Positions 32,523-41,229 of a DNA stretch of 64,000 nucleotides are shown piece after piece (the stretch's first letter is position 1; each line of letters starts with the position of its first letter). A program made the translations under genes and the position numbers. Location: IMG/VR virus record IMGVR_UViG_3300029286_003706, positions 1-64,000 of that record. One strand, written 5' to 3'. This stretch comes from a virus. The notes below the pieces were generated by a model. The model made no database searches. It saw nothing but the letters and a program-made list of their open reading frames with translations, and was not told where the DNA came from.

Positions 32523-33702
32523 AGTTATTTTTCAAATGTTTTTCAAATATTTCTTTTACTTTATCACGATATTTAACAGGATATATTATTGAATCATGAA
32601 CAGTAAAAATTTTGATATCTTTAATTTGTTTATAAATATCATTTACGACCTTTCCAAATATAAAATCACTTTCCATTCGCATTAGAACGTGACTCAAATA
32701 TCTATAATCACCCTTTGTTTTTTTAATTTTTACAATGAAATCAAATATTTTTGGAAATAATTGTTGAAACATTTGACATTGAATTGATTTTATATTGTTA
32801 TGTCCAAAAAGAACTTTATATGTTAATATTTTAACTAAACTTCTATTGTTTTTTTGATTGAAATAATTTGGAAAATGATAAATAATATATTCATAGAACA
32901 TACCGTTTTCAACAAGTTCTGTAAAAAGTTTTAATTCTTTATCAGAAACATCCATTTCATACCTTAATAATCTGGAAAGAAAAAATGGTTGTGAATTCGG
33001 TAAATCTATTTCTTCAATTTCTTCATCGTCTATTTTGAGATAATTTTTTCGAATTTGTTTTTTAAGAACAGTAAAGTTTGTATGAAATCTACCATAACTA
33101 TCAAAAATGAAATATAAATTTGAATTTTTGATATGATTTATTGAATAGAAATTTTTAAAATATTTTTCATTTGTAATTTCATCACTAGATTTTAAATCAC
33201 TGATACATTGTAAAGATTTCTCACTATTTATAGATACATGCTTAAGATCATCAACCAATCTTTTTCTAATATTTATATCAATTGGACTATCACTATAAAG
33301 TATATTTCTAAGATAATCTTTACTAACTCTTTTATTAATAATATTATCATACACAGTAACTCTTCTGATTTTATCTATATCAAACCAATTGAGGACATAT
33401 GTTCTGGATTTTTTACCAACACAATAATTAGATGTCATTTTCATAAAACCATTATCAACTAAAAAATCAATATAATACTTATAAAATTTACCATATCGAC
33501 TTAATAATATTTTACTAAATAAATTAAATTCATAATCATCAACATCATAATCATTTGCATTTAATTGAAATTTAATAATTATATCGTTAATAACATTTAA
33601 CAAATTAGATGTTTTTAACATTTTTCCATTATATTCGATAAATGGTGTTTTATTTAAAAAAATGAATTTTTCTGGACAAAAGAATTTCATTCCCTTTTTC
33701 AT
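32521..33702 (-). CDS. Divergent family-A-like polymerase palm protein
   Basis: 393 residues. In the C-terminal half: DSYGRFHTNFT (201-211), motif-A-like EIDLPNSQPFFLS with Asp233, motif-B-like LVKILTYKVLFGHN (289-302; Lys291 and the aromatic-Gly end) and motif-C-like FTVHDSIIYP with His369-Asp370. Order and spacing fit the palm/fingers of Pol I or T7-type RNA polymerases, but the protein is much shorter and lacks an exonuclease domain. Could be a replication, primase-like or transcription enzyme. Its start overlaps the upstream exostosin-like gene by 4 nt. Confidence 0.55.
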   Translation of the reverse strand: MKKGMKFFCPEKFIFLNKTPFIEYNGKMLKTSNLLNVINDIIIKFQLNANDYDVDDYEFNLFSKILLSRYGKFYKYYIDFLVDNGFMKMTSNYCVGKKSRTYVLNWFDIDKIRRVTVYDNIINKRVSKDYLRNILYSDSPIDINIRKRLVDDLKHVSINSEKSLQCISDLKSSDEITNEKYFKNFYSINHIKNSNLYFIFDSYGRFHTNFTVLKKQIRKNYLKIDDEEIEEIDLPNSQPFFLSRLLRYEMDVSDKELKLFTELVENGMFYEYIIYHFPNYFNQKNNRSLVKILTYKVLFGHNNIKSIQCQMFQQLFPKIFDFIVKIKKTKGDYRYLSHVLMRMESDFIFGKVVNDIYKQIKDIKIFTVHDSIIYPVKYRDKVKEIFEKHLKNN

Positions 33703-34526
33703 ATATTTTTTTTATTTATCGTGTCGGTAATATATTTACAAATAGCATCGGTTGATAAAAAATTATTATAATAATTTACATTTTTTTCATAATAAGAATC
33801 AATATTGTTTAAAATATTTTCAATGAATCTTTTATTTATTTGTTCATAATTACTTATAAAAATAGCTGGACTATCTCTATAATACCAAATATCTTGATTT
33901 TGATGAATTGGAAAATCTGTTATAACAACACAACCAGATTCAAACGATTCCATATAACGAAAACTTTCGGGTACTACTTTTCCAAGTGGGACAAAAGATA
34001 TTTTTGTTTCATTCATTATTTTAAAATAATCATCAATTGGAAATTCGGTCCTAAAACCATTTGTTTCCCTAAAAATACCGTTAAAATTTGAACCACTTAT
34101 TGATTTTTTAATACTATTTATAAATGGAATTCTATTGGGTGAAAATTGGCCACTATAAAAACAATCATATTTTCGTTCACTTAATTTCTTTTTTGGTTGT
34201 TCCATTTCATATGTTACAAAATCTGGCATTACCAAACCAAGTGGTATTGGAAATATTTTAATATAATCAAAATTACCTTTTCTGGGATAAGTTCTGAATA
34301 TTAAATCAACTTTATTAAACCAAGTTTTAACAATACCATATTCATCACTTATATAAATAACAATATTTTTTTTATCTGGTTGAAAAAGTGGTAAAGTGTT
34401 ATCATCGTAATTTGTTATAATAAAATTATAATTGTCATCTAAATAATAAAGTTTTTCCATTATTTTTTGAAAAAATTTTCGTTCACAAAAATTTGGAACA
34501 ACTTGTTCCGAAAAATTCCATATCAT
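33699..34526 (-). CDS. Exostosin-like glycosyltransferase (GT47-like)
   Basis: 275 residues. YDCFYSGQFSPNRIPF (about 120-135), MNETKISFVPLGKVVPESFRYMESFESGCVVITDFPI and a preceding acidic loop match the C-terminal exostosin donor-binding region, where the family shows a small sugar-binding E-x-F-x-x-G-C pattern. Acceptor unknown. Together with the transferases at 3058 and 46353 it suggests glycan decoration of virion or DNA. Confidence 0.7.
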   Translation of the reverse strand: MIWNFSEQVVPNFCERKFFQKIMEKLYYLDDNYNFIITNYDDNTLPLFQPDKKNIVIYISDEYGIVKTWFNKVDLIFRTYPRKGNFDYIKIFPIPLGLVMPDFVTYEMEQPKKKLSERKYDCFYSGQFSPNRIPFINSIKKSISGSNFNGIFRETNGFRTEFPIDDYFKIMNETKISFVPLGKVVPESFRYMESFESGCVVITDFPIHQNQDIWYYRDSPAIFISNYEQINKRFIENILNNIDSYYEKNVNYYNNFLSTDAICKYITDTINKKNI

Positions 34527-34626
34527 ATAAAAATAATTTTTATATTTTTAAAGTTAAAAAAATAAAAAGTTTAATAAAACACATCAGTGATATTTGTCGT
34601 GAATAAATTTTATGACAAATGATCTT

Positions 34627-34878
34627 TTAATCCAGTAAAACTTCTAGATTTTTGATAAAAGATTTTTTAATTTTTGATCCTTTAATATGAGAAAATTCAT
34701 CATCCTTAATAATGTTGATAATATTTCTCAATTCACTTTCACATAATATAATGTTATCTGTTTCTTTATCATTATGATAAATACCAATTTTTATATTATC
34801 TTCATCAATTATTATACATTTATACGATACTATTATATCGTTTTCATAAAATTTCATACTAAGTACTGGTTCTTCCAT
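34627..34878 (-). CDS. Small hypothetical protein
   Basis: 83 residues, beta-rich then helical (ELRNIINIIKDDEFSHIKGS). Preceded by TATATAAAG on the minus strand. No family recognised. Confidence 0.55.
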   Translation of the reverse strand: MEEPVLSMKFYENDIIVSYKCIIIDEDNIKIGIYHNDKETDNIILCESELRNIINIIKDDEFSHIKGSKIKKSFIKNLEVLLD

Positions 34879-34909
34879 AAATCTTTATATAAAAAATAAT
34901 TATTTTTGT

Positions 34910-35236
34910 TTAAATCGAAAATTCATCTTCTATTAATCCTTTAAGATTTTTTAAATTTATTTTTAATTCCGGTTCTGATGATTTCAATAAACTTTTGAAG
35001 TAAGAAAATGGTGGTTTTTTCTTACTTAGACTGTCATTTAAGATTTTATTTGTTTTTAGAATATCTAAAACTAATCTATATTTTCTTAGATTTGTTTGAT
35101 ATAATTTTTCTAATTCATTATAATATATTTCTTGCAACTTTTTCTCTAATGGTTCAAAATCAGATTCCATATCGTAATATTTTTTATCAACGAAATGTCT
35201 ATCTTCATTCAAAAAGTCTTTAAATTTAGTTATCAT
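34910..35236 (-). CDS. Leader-bearing helical protein
   Basis: 108 residues: MITKFKDFLNEDRHF is one of the clearest copies of the shared leader (LNE|D). The body is strongly helical and charged, like T4 internal head proteins. Its ATG shares one base with the stop of the upstream gene. Confidence 0.75.
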   Translation of the reverse strand: MITKFKDFLNEDRHFVDKKYYDMESDFEPLEKKLQEIYYNELEKLYQTNLRKYRLVLDILKTNKILNDSLSKKKPPFSYFKSLLKSSEPELKINLKNLKGLIEDEFSI

Positions 35237-35523
35237 TAAGTATAAGTGATTTCAACTACAACTGTTTCATATCCAAAAGTATTATACCATTGACCAGTTA
35301 CAGTGTCCCAATAATTATAGGTTCTACCACCATCGTTTGAACATCTGGAACCAATAATTGGATCTCTAACATAACTAGTAAAAGTATGACCAGAATAATT
35401 TTGAAGCATATATTGAGTTACAGATGCATCATCACCCCTCATTGGTAATTCTGGAAAATATAAAGTGTTAATATGAAGTGTGTCATCAAAAGCTCTCACC
35501 GTTGGACTATCTATTGTTGGCAT
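35236..35523 (-). CDS. Small probable virion protein
   Basis: 95 residues, beta-rich: IDSPTVRAFDDTLHINTLYFPELP and GGRTYNYWDTVTGQWYNTFGY. Composition resembles tail-tip or decoration proteins. Late-type promoter 23 nt upstream and coupling to a leader-bearing gene support late expression. No family recognised. Confidence 0.6.
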   Translation of the reverse strand: MPTIDSPTVRAFDDTLHINTLYFPELPMRGDDASVTQYMLQNYSGHTFTSYVRDPIIGSRCSNDGGRTYNYWDTVTGQWYNTFGYETVVVEITYT

Positions 35524-35546
35524 AAATTAATTGATTATTTTTATTG

Positions 35547-35556
35547 TATATATTAA
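35547..35556 (-). promoter_or_regulatory. Proposed late promoter
   Basis: TTAATATATA on the minus strand, 23 nt from the start at 35523. Confidence 0.5.
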
Positions 35557-35560
35557 TTTT

Positions 35561-35749
35561 TCAAACACTATTTATATATTTTTCTAAAAAAGGTTTTATT
35601 GTAGATTTATCTGTTGTATAAAATTCATTATCCAACCAATCTGAAATGGCGTTTTTTAAACCATCTTTGGTTTTCATATACTGATTCGTTCTAAAATAAT
35701 TTAAAATTTCTGCAGTGTGGTCGTAAATGTTTACCATAGTTCTCCCCAT
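35561..35749 (-). CDS. Small hypothetical protein
   Basis: 62 residues, MGRTMVNIYDHTAEILNYFR..., helical. The start could also be Met5. A TTAATATATA motif lies 31 nt upstream. No family recognised. Confidence 0.5.
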   Translation of the reverse strand: MGRTMVNIYDHTAEILNYFRTNQYMKTKDGLKNAISDWLDNEFYTTDKSTIKPFLEKYINSV

Positions 35750-35780
35750 AAAATTATTATTTAAACTAAATTTTTTTTGG

Positions 35781-35790
35781 TATATATTAA
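35781..35790 (-). promoter_or_regulatory. Proposed late promoter
   Basis: TTAATATATA on the minus strand, 31 nt from the start at 35749. Confidence 0.4.
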
Positions 35791-35883
35791 TTTCAACAAA
35801 TGAATTTTTTTTTAGAATATATATAAAATAAAAAATAAAGTAATAATACTATCTATGTAGATATTTCAAAAAATAATAACTGA

Positions 35884-36087
35884 AAAAATGGTAAAAAAGA
35901 CTGCTTTCACTGTATCCGTTTTAGACCTAAAAAAGGTAATATTTGTTCCGTTACTAGAAATAAAATAAATGAATACCACAGTTATTGTTGTGAAGATGAT
36001 TTTTTGGAAGATCCAATCGTTTTAAAATTGAATGAAGAAGAAGAAATTAATTGGGATCAATCTAAAAAACAAAAGACAATTATTTGA
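35884..36087 (+). pseudogene. Cysteine-rich open segment without a normal start
   Basis: 67 codons from just after a TGA at 35881: NGKKDCFHCIRFRPKKGNICSV..EYHSYCCEDDFLEDP..., a C-x2-C...C...C-C zinc-finger-like pattern. There is no start codon in frame; an ATG one base off (35888) leads to a different frame that stops after 26 codons. Probably a zinc-finger gene broken by a frameshift. Rest of the 35750-36162 gap shows only promoter-like AT-rich sequence. Confidence 0.4.
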
Positions 36088-36146
36088 ATTTCTATCTTTT
36101 TCATTCATTTTTTTCATACATTATATATTGTTTTTAATAAAAATTT

Positions 36147-36156
36147 TTAATATATA
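36147..36156 (+). promoter_or_regulatory. Proposed late promoter, leaderless spacing
   Basis: TTAATATATA only 6 nt before the ATG at 36163. Confidence 0.35.
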
Positions 36157-36162
36157 ATATTT

Positions 36163-36711
36163 ATGATAACCAAATTTCAAATATATGAAGCTCAAATTAG
36201 AGATTGTATTGAAAAAACTAAAAAATCTAAATATAAATCTAATCCAGATATAGAATCTTATATTAATAAAAGTGCTAATCGAAAATTTGAAGATGATTCA
36301 CCTTTATTGTATACTGTTTATTTGGAAGATTATGATATAAATTTAAATTTTGAATACTATGATACTCCATCTCATAGTATAAAAGAGAAAATAAAAAATA
36401 GAACATCACTCAAAAGTGTATCAGAATTTAATGATGTTTTTGAAAAAACTATAAAAACTATAATACCAGATAAATTAGGAATTGGAATAGATAAAATTGA
36501 TAAAAAAGGTTGTTATGCTCTTTATTTAATGGAAAATAAATTTTTTATTTTAATAGATATTGATCCAAATTCTTTAATCGAAGGTTATTTTATTGATAAA
36601 TATGGTAGAAAAACTACAAAAAAATATCATTCCTTTGTTATCACAATACACGATAAATCTAGCATTGATAGATATTATAAAATGTTTGATATAGATGATA
36701 GTAATTTTTAA
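36163..36711 (+). CDS. Leader-bearing protein
   Basis: 182 residues: MITKFQIYEAQ gives IYE|A, an exact fit to the T4 gp21 protease rule ((I/L)-x-E before A/G). The rest is mixed alpha/beta with YGRKTTKKYHSFVITIHDKSSIDRYY near the end. No family recognised. Confidence 0.7.
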   Translation: MITKFQIYEAQIRDCIEKTKKSKYKSNPDIESYINKSANRKFEDDSPLLYTVYLEDYDINLNFEYYDTPSHSIKEKIKNRTSLKSVSEFNDVFEKTIKTIIPDKLGIGIDKIDKKGCYALYLMENKFFILIDIDPNSLIEGYFIDKYGRKTTKKYHSFVITIHDKSSIDRYYKMFDIDDSNF

Positions 36712-36750
36712 AAATTTACTATTAAATTTTTTTATTAACAAAAATCATCG

Positions 36751-36758
36751 TATCTTTG
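36751..36758 (+). promoter_or_regulatory. Promoter box TATCTTTG
   Basis: TAnnTTTG match in the context CGTATCTTTGTA, the same context as at 5415; 19 nt before the ATG at 36778. Confidence 0.6.
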
Positions 36759-36777
36759 TATTTCAAAAATAAAATAT

Positions 36778-37017
36778 ATGGAACTCATCGAAAAAGTAAA
36801 AGAAATGTCACAGTTTATAGGACTTTCCGATAATAAACAGGAATATTGTATGTGTGATGGTATCGTTGAATTTCATTTTATTGGTGATCCTGATCTTGAA
36901 ATAATTATCGAAAAACTTCATAATTTAACCAATTTTTTAACCCAAGAATTGAAAAGTGGAAATATCGAAACTTTTTTAGATAGAGATTTTGAAACTGATG
37001 TTTGGTTTACATTATAA
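36778..37017 (+). CDS. Small acidic hypothetical protein
   Basis: 79 residues, MELIEKVKEMSQFIGLSDNK...; contains YCMCDG. Acidic C-terminus. Host-type promoter in front, so probably early. No family recognised. Confidence 0.6.
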   Translation: MELIEKVKEMSQFIGLSDNKQEYCMCDGIVEFHFIGDPDLEIIIEKLHNLTNFLTQELKSGNIETFLDRDFETDVWFTL

Positions 37018-37025
37018 ACTAAAAA

Positions 37026-37259
37026 TTACGTTGTTATTACCGAAACTTGTTGTTTTGCTAAATTTATGGTGTTATCTGTTGCATGTAGTGGGTCTTTATA
37101 ATCATTATTTACAGTAGAAACATTGGCAACAATTTCTTCTTGTTGTTTCTTTCTGGATTTTTTCCTACCTTTCTTCGTAAATTCTTTAAAAGTCTGAGTT
37201 TTACCACCACCCCAATTACTTTCAACGTTTTCTAATAAAAATTCTTTATAATTTTTCAT
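37026..37259 (-). CDS. Small basic leader-bearing protein, internal-protein-like
   Basis: 77 residues from the ATG at 37259; a further upstream Met at 37280 is rejected because MKNYKEFLLENVESN is the shared leader (LLE|N). Residues 16-40 are very basic (KKGRKKSRKKQQEE), as expected for a protein packed with DNA. T4 internal proteins IPI-IPIII have the same architecture. Confidence 0.7.
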   Translation of the reverse strand: MKNYKEFLLENVESNWGGGKTQTFKEFTKKGRKKSRKKQQEEIVANVSTVNNDYKDPLHATDNTINLAKQQVSVITT

Positions 37260-37264
37260 AAAAG

Positions 37265-37274
37265 TATATATTAA
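37265..37274 (-). promoter_or_regulatory. Proposed late promoter, leaderless spacing
   Basis: TTAATATATA on the minus strand, 5 nt from the ATG at 37259. Confidence 0.35.
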
Positions 37275-37297
37275 AAACAAAATGTGAAAATCGGATT

Positions 37298-37989
37298 CTA
37301 AAATTCCTTCGTAGGATTTTTACTATCAAACAATAATTCACATTTCCATCCTTTATGATCTGTTTTTTCTATACTGACCTTAAACCATTTCTCCATAAAT
37401 GATGTTTCAAACAAAATTTTTGAAACCCTCCTGTTATAATATATTCATTGCCAATTGGGTCTATTATTTTATATTTTTTATAGTTGTGATTTTTATCTCC
37501 TGTTTTAGATAATCTAATTTTTTCTTTGGTTTTATCACTATGACCAATACCATATAACGGATGTTTTTCACCAGATATACTTTTACTCTGTTTTTCTTTT
37601 GATTCTTGACTTCTTTTTTTACCCATTAACGACAAAGATATTTTATCTCTTATTTCATTTGTTCTACAATAAAAACCACCATCTCCACCATCCCCACCTT
37701 GAGTCATGTTATATCCTTTTATAAAAGATTCATATTTATCAATGAAAAATATTTCTTTTTCATTGAGTTTTTTTTTATCATCACAAGTGTATAAAATTTC
37801 CCATTCAAAATTTTCTTCACCATATTTACGAATAGCATTATAAAAGATTCTGGGATGACACCCCTTTTTCAAATCATATCCATTTTTAGCTGATCGAATG
37901 TGTATATGTTTGTATTTTTCGAAGTCCTGAATAGTTTTACCTATATACATTTTACCATTTAATTTGTTTTGCACTTTATATATTATCAT
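37298..37989 (-). pseudogene. GIY-YIG/NUMOD homing endonuclease with C-terminal frameshift
   Basis: The intact frame (37369-37989, 206 codons) has the GIY-YIG core IIYKVQNKLNGKMYIGKT, R/E residues, then NUMOD3-type repeats (ISLSLMGKKRS, SGEKHPLYGIGHSDKT). It ends ...HHLWRNGLRSV. In the adjacent frame the sequence WFKVSIEKTDHKGWKCELLF...F continues to a TAG at 37298-37300, matching the HKGW ending of such enzymes. A one-base slip near 37385 therefore truncates the last about 30 residues. It may still be active. Late-type motif 47 nt upstream. Confidence 0.65.
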
Positions 37990-38035
37990 AATCTGTGAAA
38001 TGGTTTTTTATTGTATCATCCATTGATACTAAAAA

Positions 38036-38045
38036 TATATATTAA
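38036..38045 (-). promoter_or_regulatory. Proposed late-type motif upstream of GIY-YIG gene
   Basis: TTAATATATA on the minus strand, 46 nt from the start at 37989; farther than usual. Confidence 0.25.
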
Positions 38046-38082
38046 ATCTGTGAGATGATTTTTTTATATCATAAAAAATTTA

Positions 38083-38090
38083 TATCTTTG
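38083..38090 (+). promoter_or_regulatory. Promoter box TATCTTTG for rtcB
   Basis: TAnnTTTG match, 17 nt before the ATG at 38108. Confidence 0.6.
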
Positions 38091-38107
38091 TAAAAAATAA
38101 AATAGTT

Positions 38108-39532
38108 ATGTTAGAAATTAAAGGAAAATATACAACTGCTAAAATTATGACTGATGTTGTAGAACTGTCAGCTTTAACACAAATTTATAATATGGTATCA
38201 CATCCAGCATTTACTAATGAAATAGTTATGCAAATAGATTTACACGCTGGTGCTTCAGCACCAATAGGATTTACGATGCCTTTATCTGAAAAAATTGTCC
38301 CGAATACAGTATCGGTGGATATTGGATGTGGGGTTTTAGTCATTTGCATGGGTGAAAATTTCACTACTAACAAAGATAAGTTATTGAAAATGGATGAAAA
38401 AATTAGGAATATTGTTCCAATGGGTAATAATATCCAAGAAAAATCAGTCATTCCATCAAAATATTTTGAAAAGAATTTTCCTTGGAAAGAAACTAATGAT
38501 ATTGTTAAAAAATTCATTATTACATATAACAAAAAATTCAATACTAATTTTAATAGTATAGAATTTACATATGACTGGTTTTTGAAAAGACAAAAAGAAA
38601 TTGGAATGAAACAAGATGCTGAATTGGCAATAGGATCACTCGGTAGGGGGAATCATTTTATAAGTATTGAAAAATCAGTTAATTACAATTCTACTTGGTT
38701 ACTTATTCATTGTGGTTCAAGAAATTTTGGTAAAATGATTTGCGAATATCACATGAAAATTGCTAAAAAGGATTTAGACAACAAAAGAAATGTTGTGTTA
38801 ACAAAAAAAATTAATGAAATTAAATTAAATTTTTCTGGTGATATAATTCCATCTAAAATTAAGGAAGCAAAAAAAGATTTGGGTATTGATTTTGAAACAA
38901 ATATGATTGGAATGGAATATCTTGAAGGACAACACGCTATGGATTATTTCATTGATATGGTATTTGCACAAAAATATGCTCAATTTAATCGTTCAACTAT
39001 TTCTAATAATATTCTTAAATCCATTGGAGAAAAAGAAACTGATAGAATTGAATCTATTCATAATTATATAGACTTTTCAGATTTGATTCTTAGAAAAGGT
39101 GCAATTCGTTCATATATTGATGAAAGATTAGTTGTTCCAATTTCTATGGCTTTTGGTTCTTTTTTATGTAAAGGTAAATCAAATCCGGATTTTAATTATA
39201 GTGGGCCTCACGGTGCAGGAAGATTAATGAGTAGGGGGGTTGCATCCAGATCAATTGATATGAAAGATTTTGAATTTCAAATGAAAGGAATTGTATCAAC
39301 ATCAGTAGTAAAAAGTTGTTTAGATGAAAGTCCAAATGCTTATAAAAAACCAAAGGATATTGAAATTGGAATAGAACCTACTGCTGAAATTATTGATCAT
39401 TTGATTCCACTCTTAAATATTAAAGATAAAAATGAAACTACCAATTGGAAAGAAAGAAAAGAGAAAGAGAAAAGAGAAAAATCTGAAAGGGTAAATCATA
39501 AGGAAATGAGAAATGCAAGGGGTAAATTTTAA
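38108..39532 (+). CDS. rtcB: RtcB-type RNA ligase
   Basis: 474 residues. Joins 2',3'-cyclic phosphate (or 3'-phosphate) ends to 5'-OH ends using GTP and Mn. Seen: DLHAGASAPIG (44-54), SVDIGCGV (69-76, metal Asp/Cys), GSLGRGNHFI, WLLIHCGSRNFG, KGAIRSYIDER and GPHGAGRLMSR containing the guanylylated His region. C-terminus ends in a Lys/Glu-rich tail. In a phage it probably repairs tRNAs cut by host anticodon nucleases. Heads a run of small rightward genes. Confidence 0.93.
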   Translation: MLEIKGKYTTAKIMTDVVELSALTQIYNMVSHPAFTNEIVMQIDLHAGASAPIGFTMPLSEKIVPNTVSVDIGCGVLVICMGENFTTNKDKLLKMDEKIRNIVPMGNNIQEKSVIPSKYFEKNFPWKETNDIVKKFIITYNKKFNTNFNSIEFTYDWFLKRQKEIGMKQDAELAIGSLGRGNHFISIEKSVNYNSTWLLIHCGSRNFGKMICEYHMKIAKKDLDNKRNVVLTKKINEIKLNFSGDIIPSKIKEAKKDLGIDFETNMIGMEYLEGQHAMDYFIDMVFAQKYAQFNRSTISNNILKSIGEKETDRIESIHNYIDFSDLILRKGAIRSYIDERLVVPISMAFGSFLCKGKSNPDFNYSGPHGAGRLMSRGVASRSIDMKDFEFQMKGIVSTSVVKSCLDESPNAYKKPKDIEIGIEPTAEIIDHLIPLLNIKDKNETTNWKERKEKEKREKSERVNHKEMRNARGKF

Positions 39533-39535
39533 ATT

Positions 39536-39895
39536 ATGAAATCGTCTATTGGATATTTCGAATTTAAATATAAAAATGGGTTTAAACAAATTAAAGAACT
39601 CATATCGATTTCTGATTTCAAAGAATATCAAAAACTACGAAATCAGAAAATCGAAATTGAAAACAAAGTAAAAGGTAAGAAAAAAGATCCGGAAATGGAA
39701 GTTGTTTTAAAATCCATTAATGAAGAATTAAAACAATTTTCATTTCCATTTATAGTTGAAAAATCACCAATGTCGGATGCAATTCAAACCGGAATAATTG
39801 AATTACCTAAAAGTCAGGGTGGGAAACATCCGGTTAATGTAAATGTTGTAAATAAATTAATTGATTATAATATAATTGAAGAATATGATAAATGA
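39536..39895 (+). CDS. Hypothetical protein downstream of rtcB
   Basis: 119 residues; central Lys/Glu helical stretch, C-terminal GGKHPVNVNVVNKLIDYNIIEEYDK. Starts 3 nt after rtcB, likely same transcript. No family recognised. Confidence 0.6.
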   Translation: MKSSIGYFEFKYKNGFKQIKELISISDFKEYQKLRNQKIEIENKVKGKKKDPEMEVVLKSINEELKQFSFPFIVEKSPMSDAIQTGIIELPKSQGGKHPVNVNVVNKLIDYNIIEEYDK

Positions 39896-39913
39896 AAGTT
39901 TTTTTATTTGAAA

Positions 39914-39921
39914 TAATTTTG
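39914..39921 (+). promoter_or_regulatory. Promoter box TAATTTTG
   Basis: TAnnTTTG match 13 nt before the ATG at 39935. Confidence 0.5.
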
Positions 39922-39934
39922 TAAATTGTAAAAT

Positions 39935-40150
39935 ATGGCAAGAGGAATAAAATACCCGTTCGTAATTAGAACAATTGAAGAAAGATTGATTTTAGAAAAC
40001 AAGTATCTTGAATTGTTTAAGAAACATCGTAATGAAGCTCCAGATTGGGGTGATTCAAATATTCACAGTTGTGAACATAGAATTGATGAATTGAAAGAAA
40101 GTATTGAATTTTTAAAAACAATTGTTTCAGATGATGAAAAAAGAAATTAA
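39935..40150 (+). CDS. Small hypothetical protein
   Basis: 71 residues, MARGIKYPFVIRTIEERLIL..., helical, with HSCEHRIDELKESIEFLK. No family recognised. First gene of a compact run with overlapping ends. Confidence 0.6.
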   Translation: MARGIKYPFVIRTIEERLILENKYLELFKKHRNEAPDWGDSNIHSCEHRIDELKESIEFLKTIVSDDEKRN

Positions 40151-40442
40151 AAGAAAAGAAATTTTCAGGAAACATTATGATGGAATTAGAACCGGATTTC
40201 TTTTTTCTGATTTACCAACCTATATTTTACCCACCGATATTATAGATTTTGAAAAAATTGAGGGTTTTTGGAGTGAAAATAATAGTTGGGATGATCATTC
40301 AATTTTAAAAGTTTATCGTAAAATAGAAGAAACTGATGAAGAATTTGAAAAACGAAAACTTTTTTGGGAACAAAAAAGAGATGAAAGTAAACAAATGAGA
40401 TATGAACAATATCTTAAATTAGAAAAAGAATTTGGAAAATGA
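40131..40442 (+). CDS. Small hypothetical protein
   Basis: 103 residues from the ATG at 40131, overlapping the previous gene by 20 nt. Contains GFLFSDLPTYILPTD, similar to GFLFSDLQTNILST in the protein at 44862-45236, so the two may share a domain. C-terminus is a charged helix. No family recognised. Confidence 0.55.
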   Translation: MMKKEIKRKEIFRKHYDGIRTGFLFSDLPTYILPTDIIDFEKIEGFWSENNSWDDHSILKVYRKIEETDEEFEKRKLFWEQKRDESKQMRYEQYLKLEKEFGK

Positions 40443-40678
40443 TTTACGGCAACACAGCAATTTGTCCTTTTTGTGGTGAATTACAAAAAGTGTGTATGGG
40501 ATTTTGTATAGAAAAAAATATTTCTTGTGATGAACCTTTTGATTCAGAAAAATGGTTCAGAAAAAACATAGTACAAGAAATGACGAGAAGTGAATTGGAA
40601 AATCGGATATGTGAATATCACGAAATTATTTATCAATTAAGAAATGAAATTACTAAATTGAAAGAAAATGGAAAATAA
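40439..40678 (+). CDS. Small zinc-ribbon protein with coiled-coil tail
   Basis: 79 residues; AICPFCGELQKVCMGFC gives four to five Cys in a zinc-ribbon arrangement, followed by a coiled coil (MTRSELENRICEYHEIIYQLRNEITKL). Overlaps the previous gene by ATGA. Possibly DNA- or RNA-binding. Confidence 0.6.
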   Translation: MIYGNTAICPFCGELQKVCMGFCIEKNISCDEPFDSEKWFRKNIVQEMTRSELENRICEYHEIIYQLRNEITKLKENGK

Positions 40679-40943
40679 TATCGAGTATAAAAAAGATGAT
40701 AATGGTAATCATTTCTACAAAAAATTACCAGATGGAACATATTTACATGTTTCGGTGTTTAATCACGATGTTGTAAGTGAATATAAAACTGGAAAATTTC
40801 TTGTGTCAAGTAAACATTTAAAAGGTGATTGTTGTATTAACAATTTACCACATATCAATCCACATTTTTTAGAACTAACTGATTCTACCCAAGAAGAATT
40901 TGAACAAAAATTAAATGAAGCTATTGTTGAACTTGGTATTTAA
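40668..40943 (+). CDS. Small hypothetical protein
   Basis: 91 residues, beta-rich: YKKLPDGTYLHVSVFNHDVVSEYKTG. Overlaps the previous gene by 11 nt. No family recognised. Confidence 0.6.
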   Translation: MENNIEYKKDDNGNHFYKKLPDGTYLHVSVFNHDVVSEYKTGKFLVSSKHLKGDCCINNLPHINPHFLELTDSTQEEFEQKLNEAIVELGI

Positions 40944-41217
40944 CATCGAAACAAACAACCATAAGGGGGAACTTTTGAAAAACGAAGAACAAATAAAAAT
41001 AATTTTAAAAAATCTACTTTGTAAAGAAGCTAGACCGGAAGGCCTATTGATATTAAGTAAAGCATCAGAAGGACAGATGAAAGAATTTTTAACTTATTAT
41101 CAGGAAGATAAAGAAAATGTTTGTTGTTTGGTATTGGATTCTATTAAGATGAAATTGGTAGAATCTGGTGAAATGGAAATGAAAGAAGATGATTATTTTG
41201 GTAAACCTTTTATTTAA
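40915..41217 (+). CDS. Small hypothetical protein, start uncertain
   Basis: 100 residues from ATG at 40915 (29-nt overlap) or 81 from TTG at 40975, which follows AAGGGGGAACT. Body is helical with ARPEGLLILSKASEGQMKEFLTYY. No family recognised. Confidence 0.5.
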   Translation: MKLLLNLVFNIETNNHKGELLKNEEQIKIILKNLLCKEARPEGLLILSKASEGQMKEFLTYYQEDKENVCCLVLDSIKMKLVESGEMEMKEDDYFGKPFI

Positions 41218-41229
41218 AAAATTAAAATT

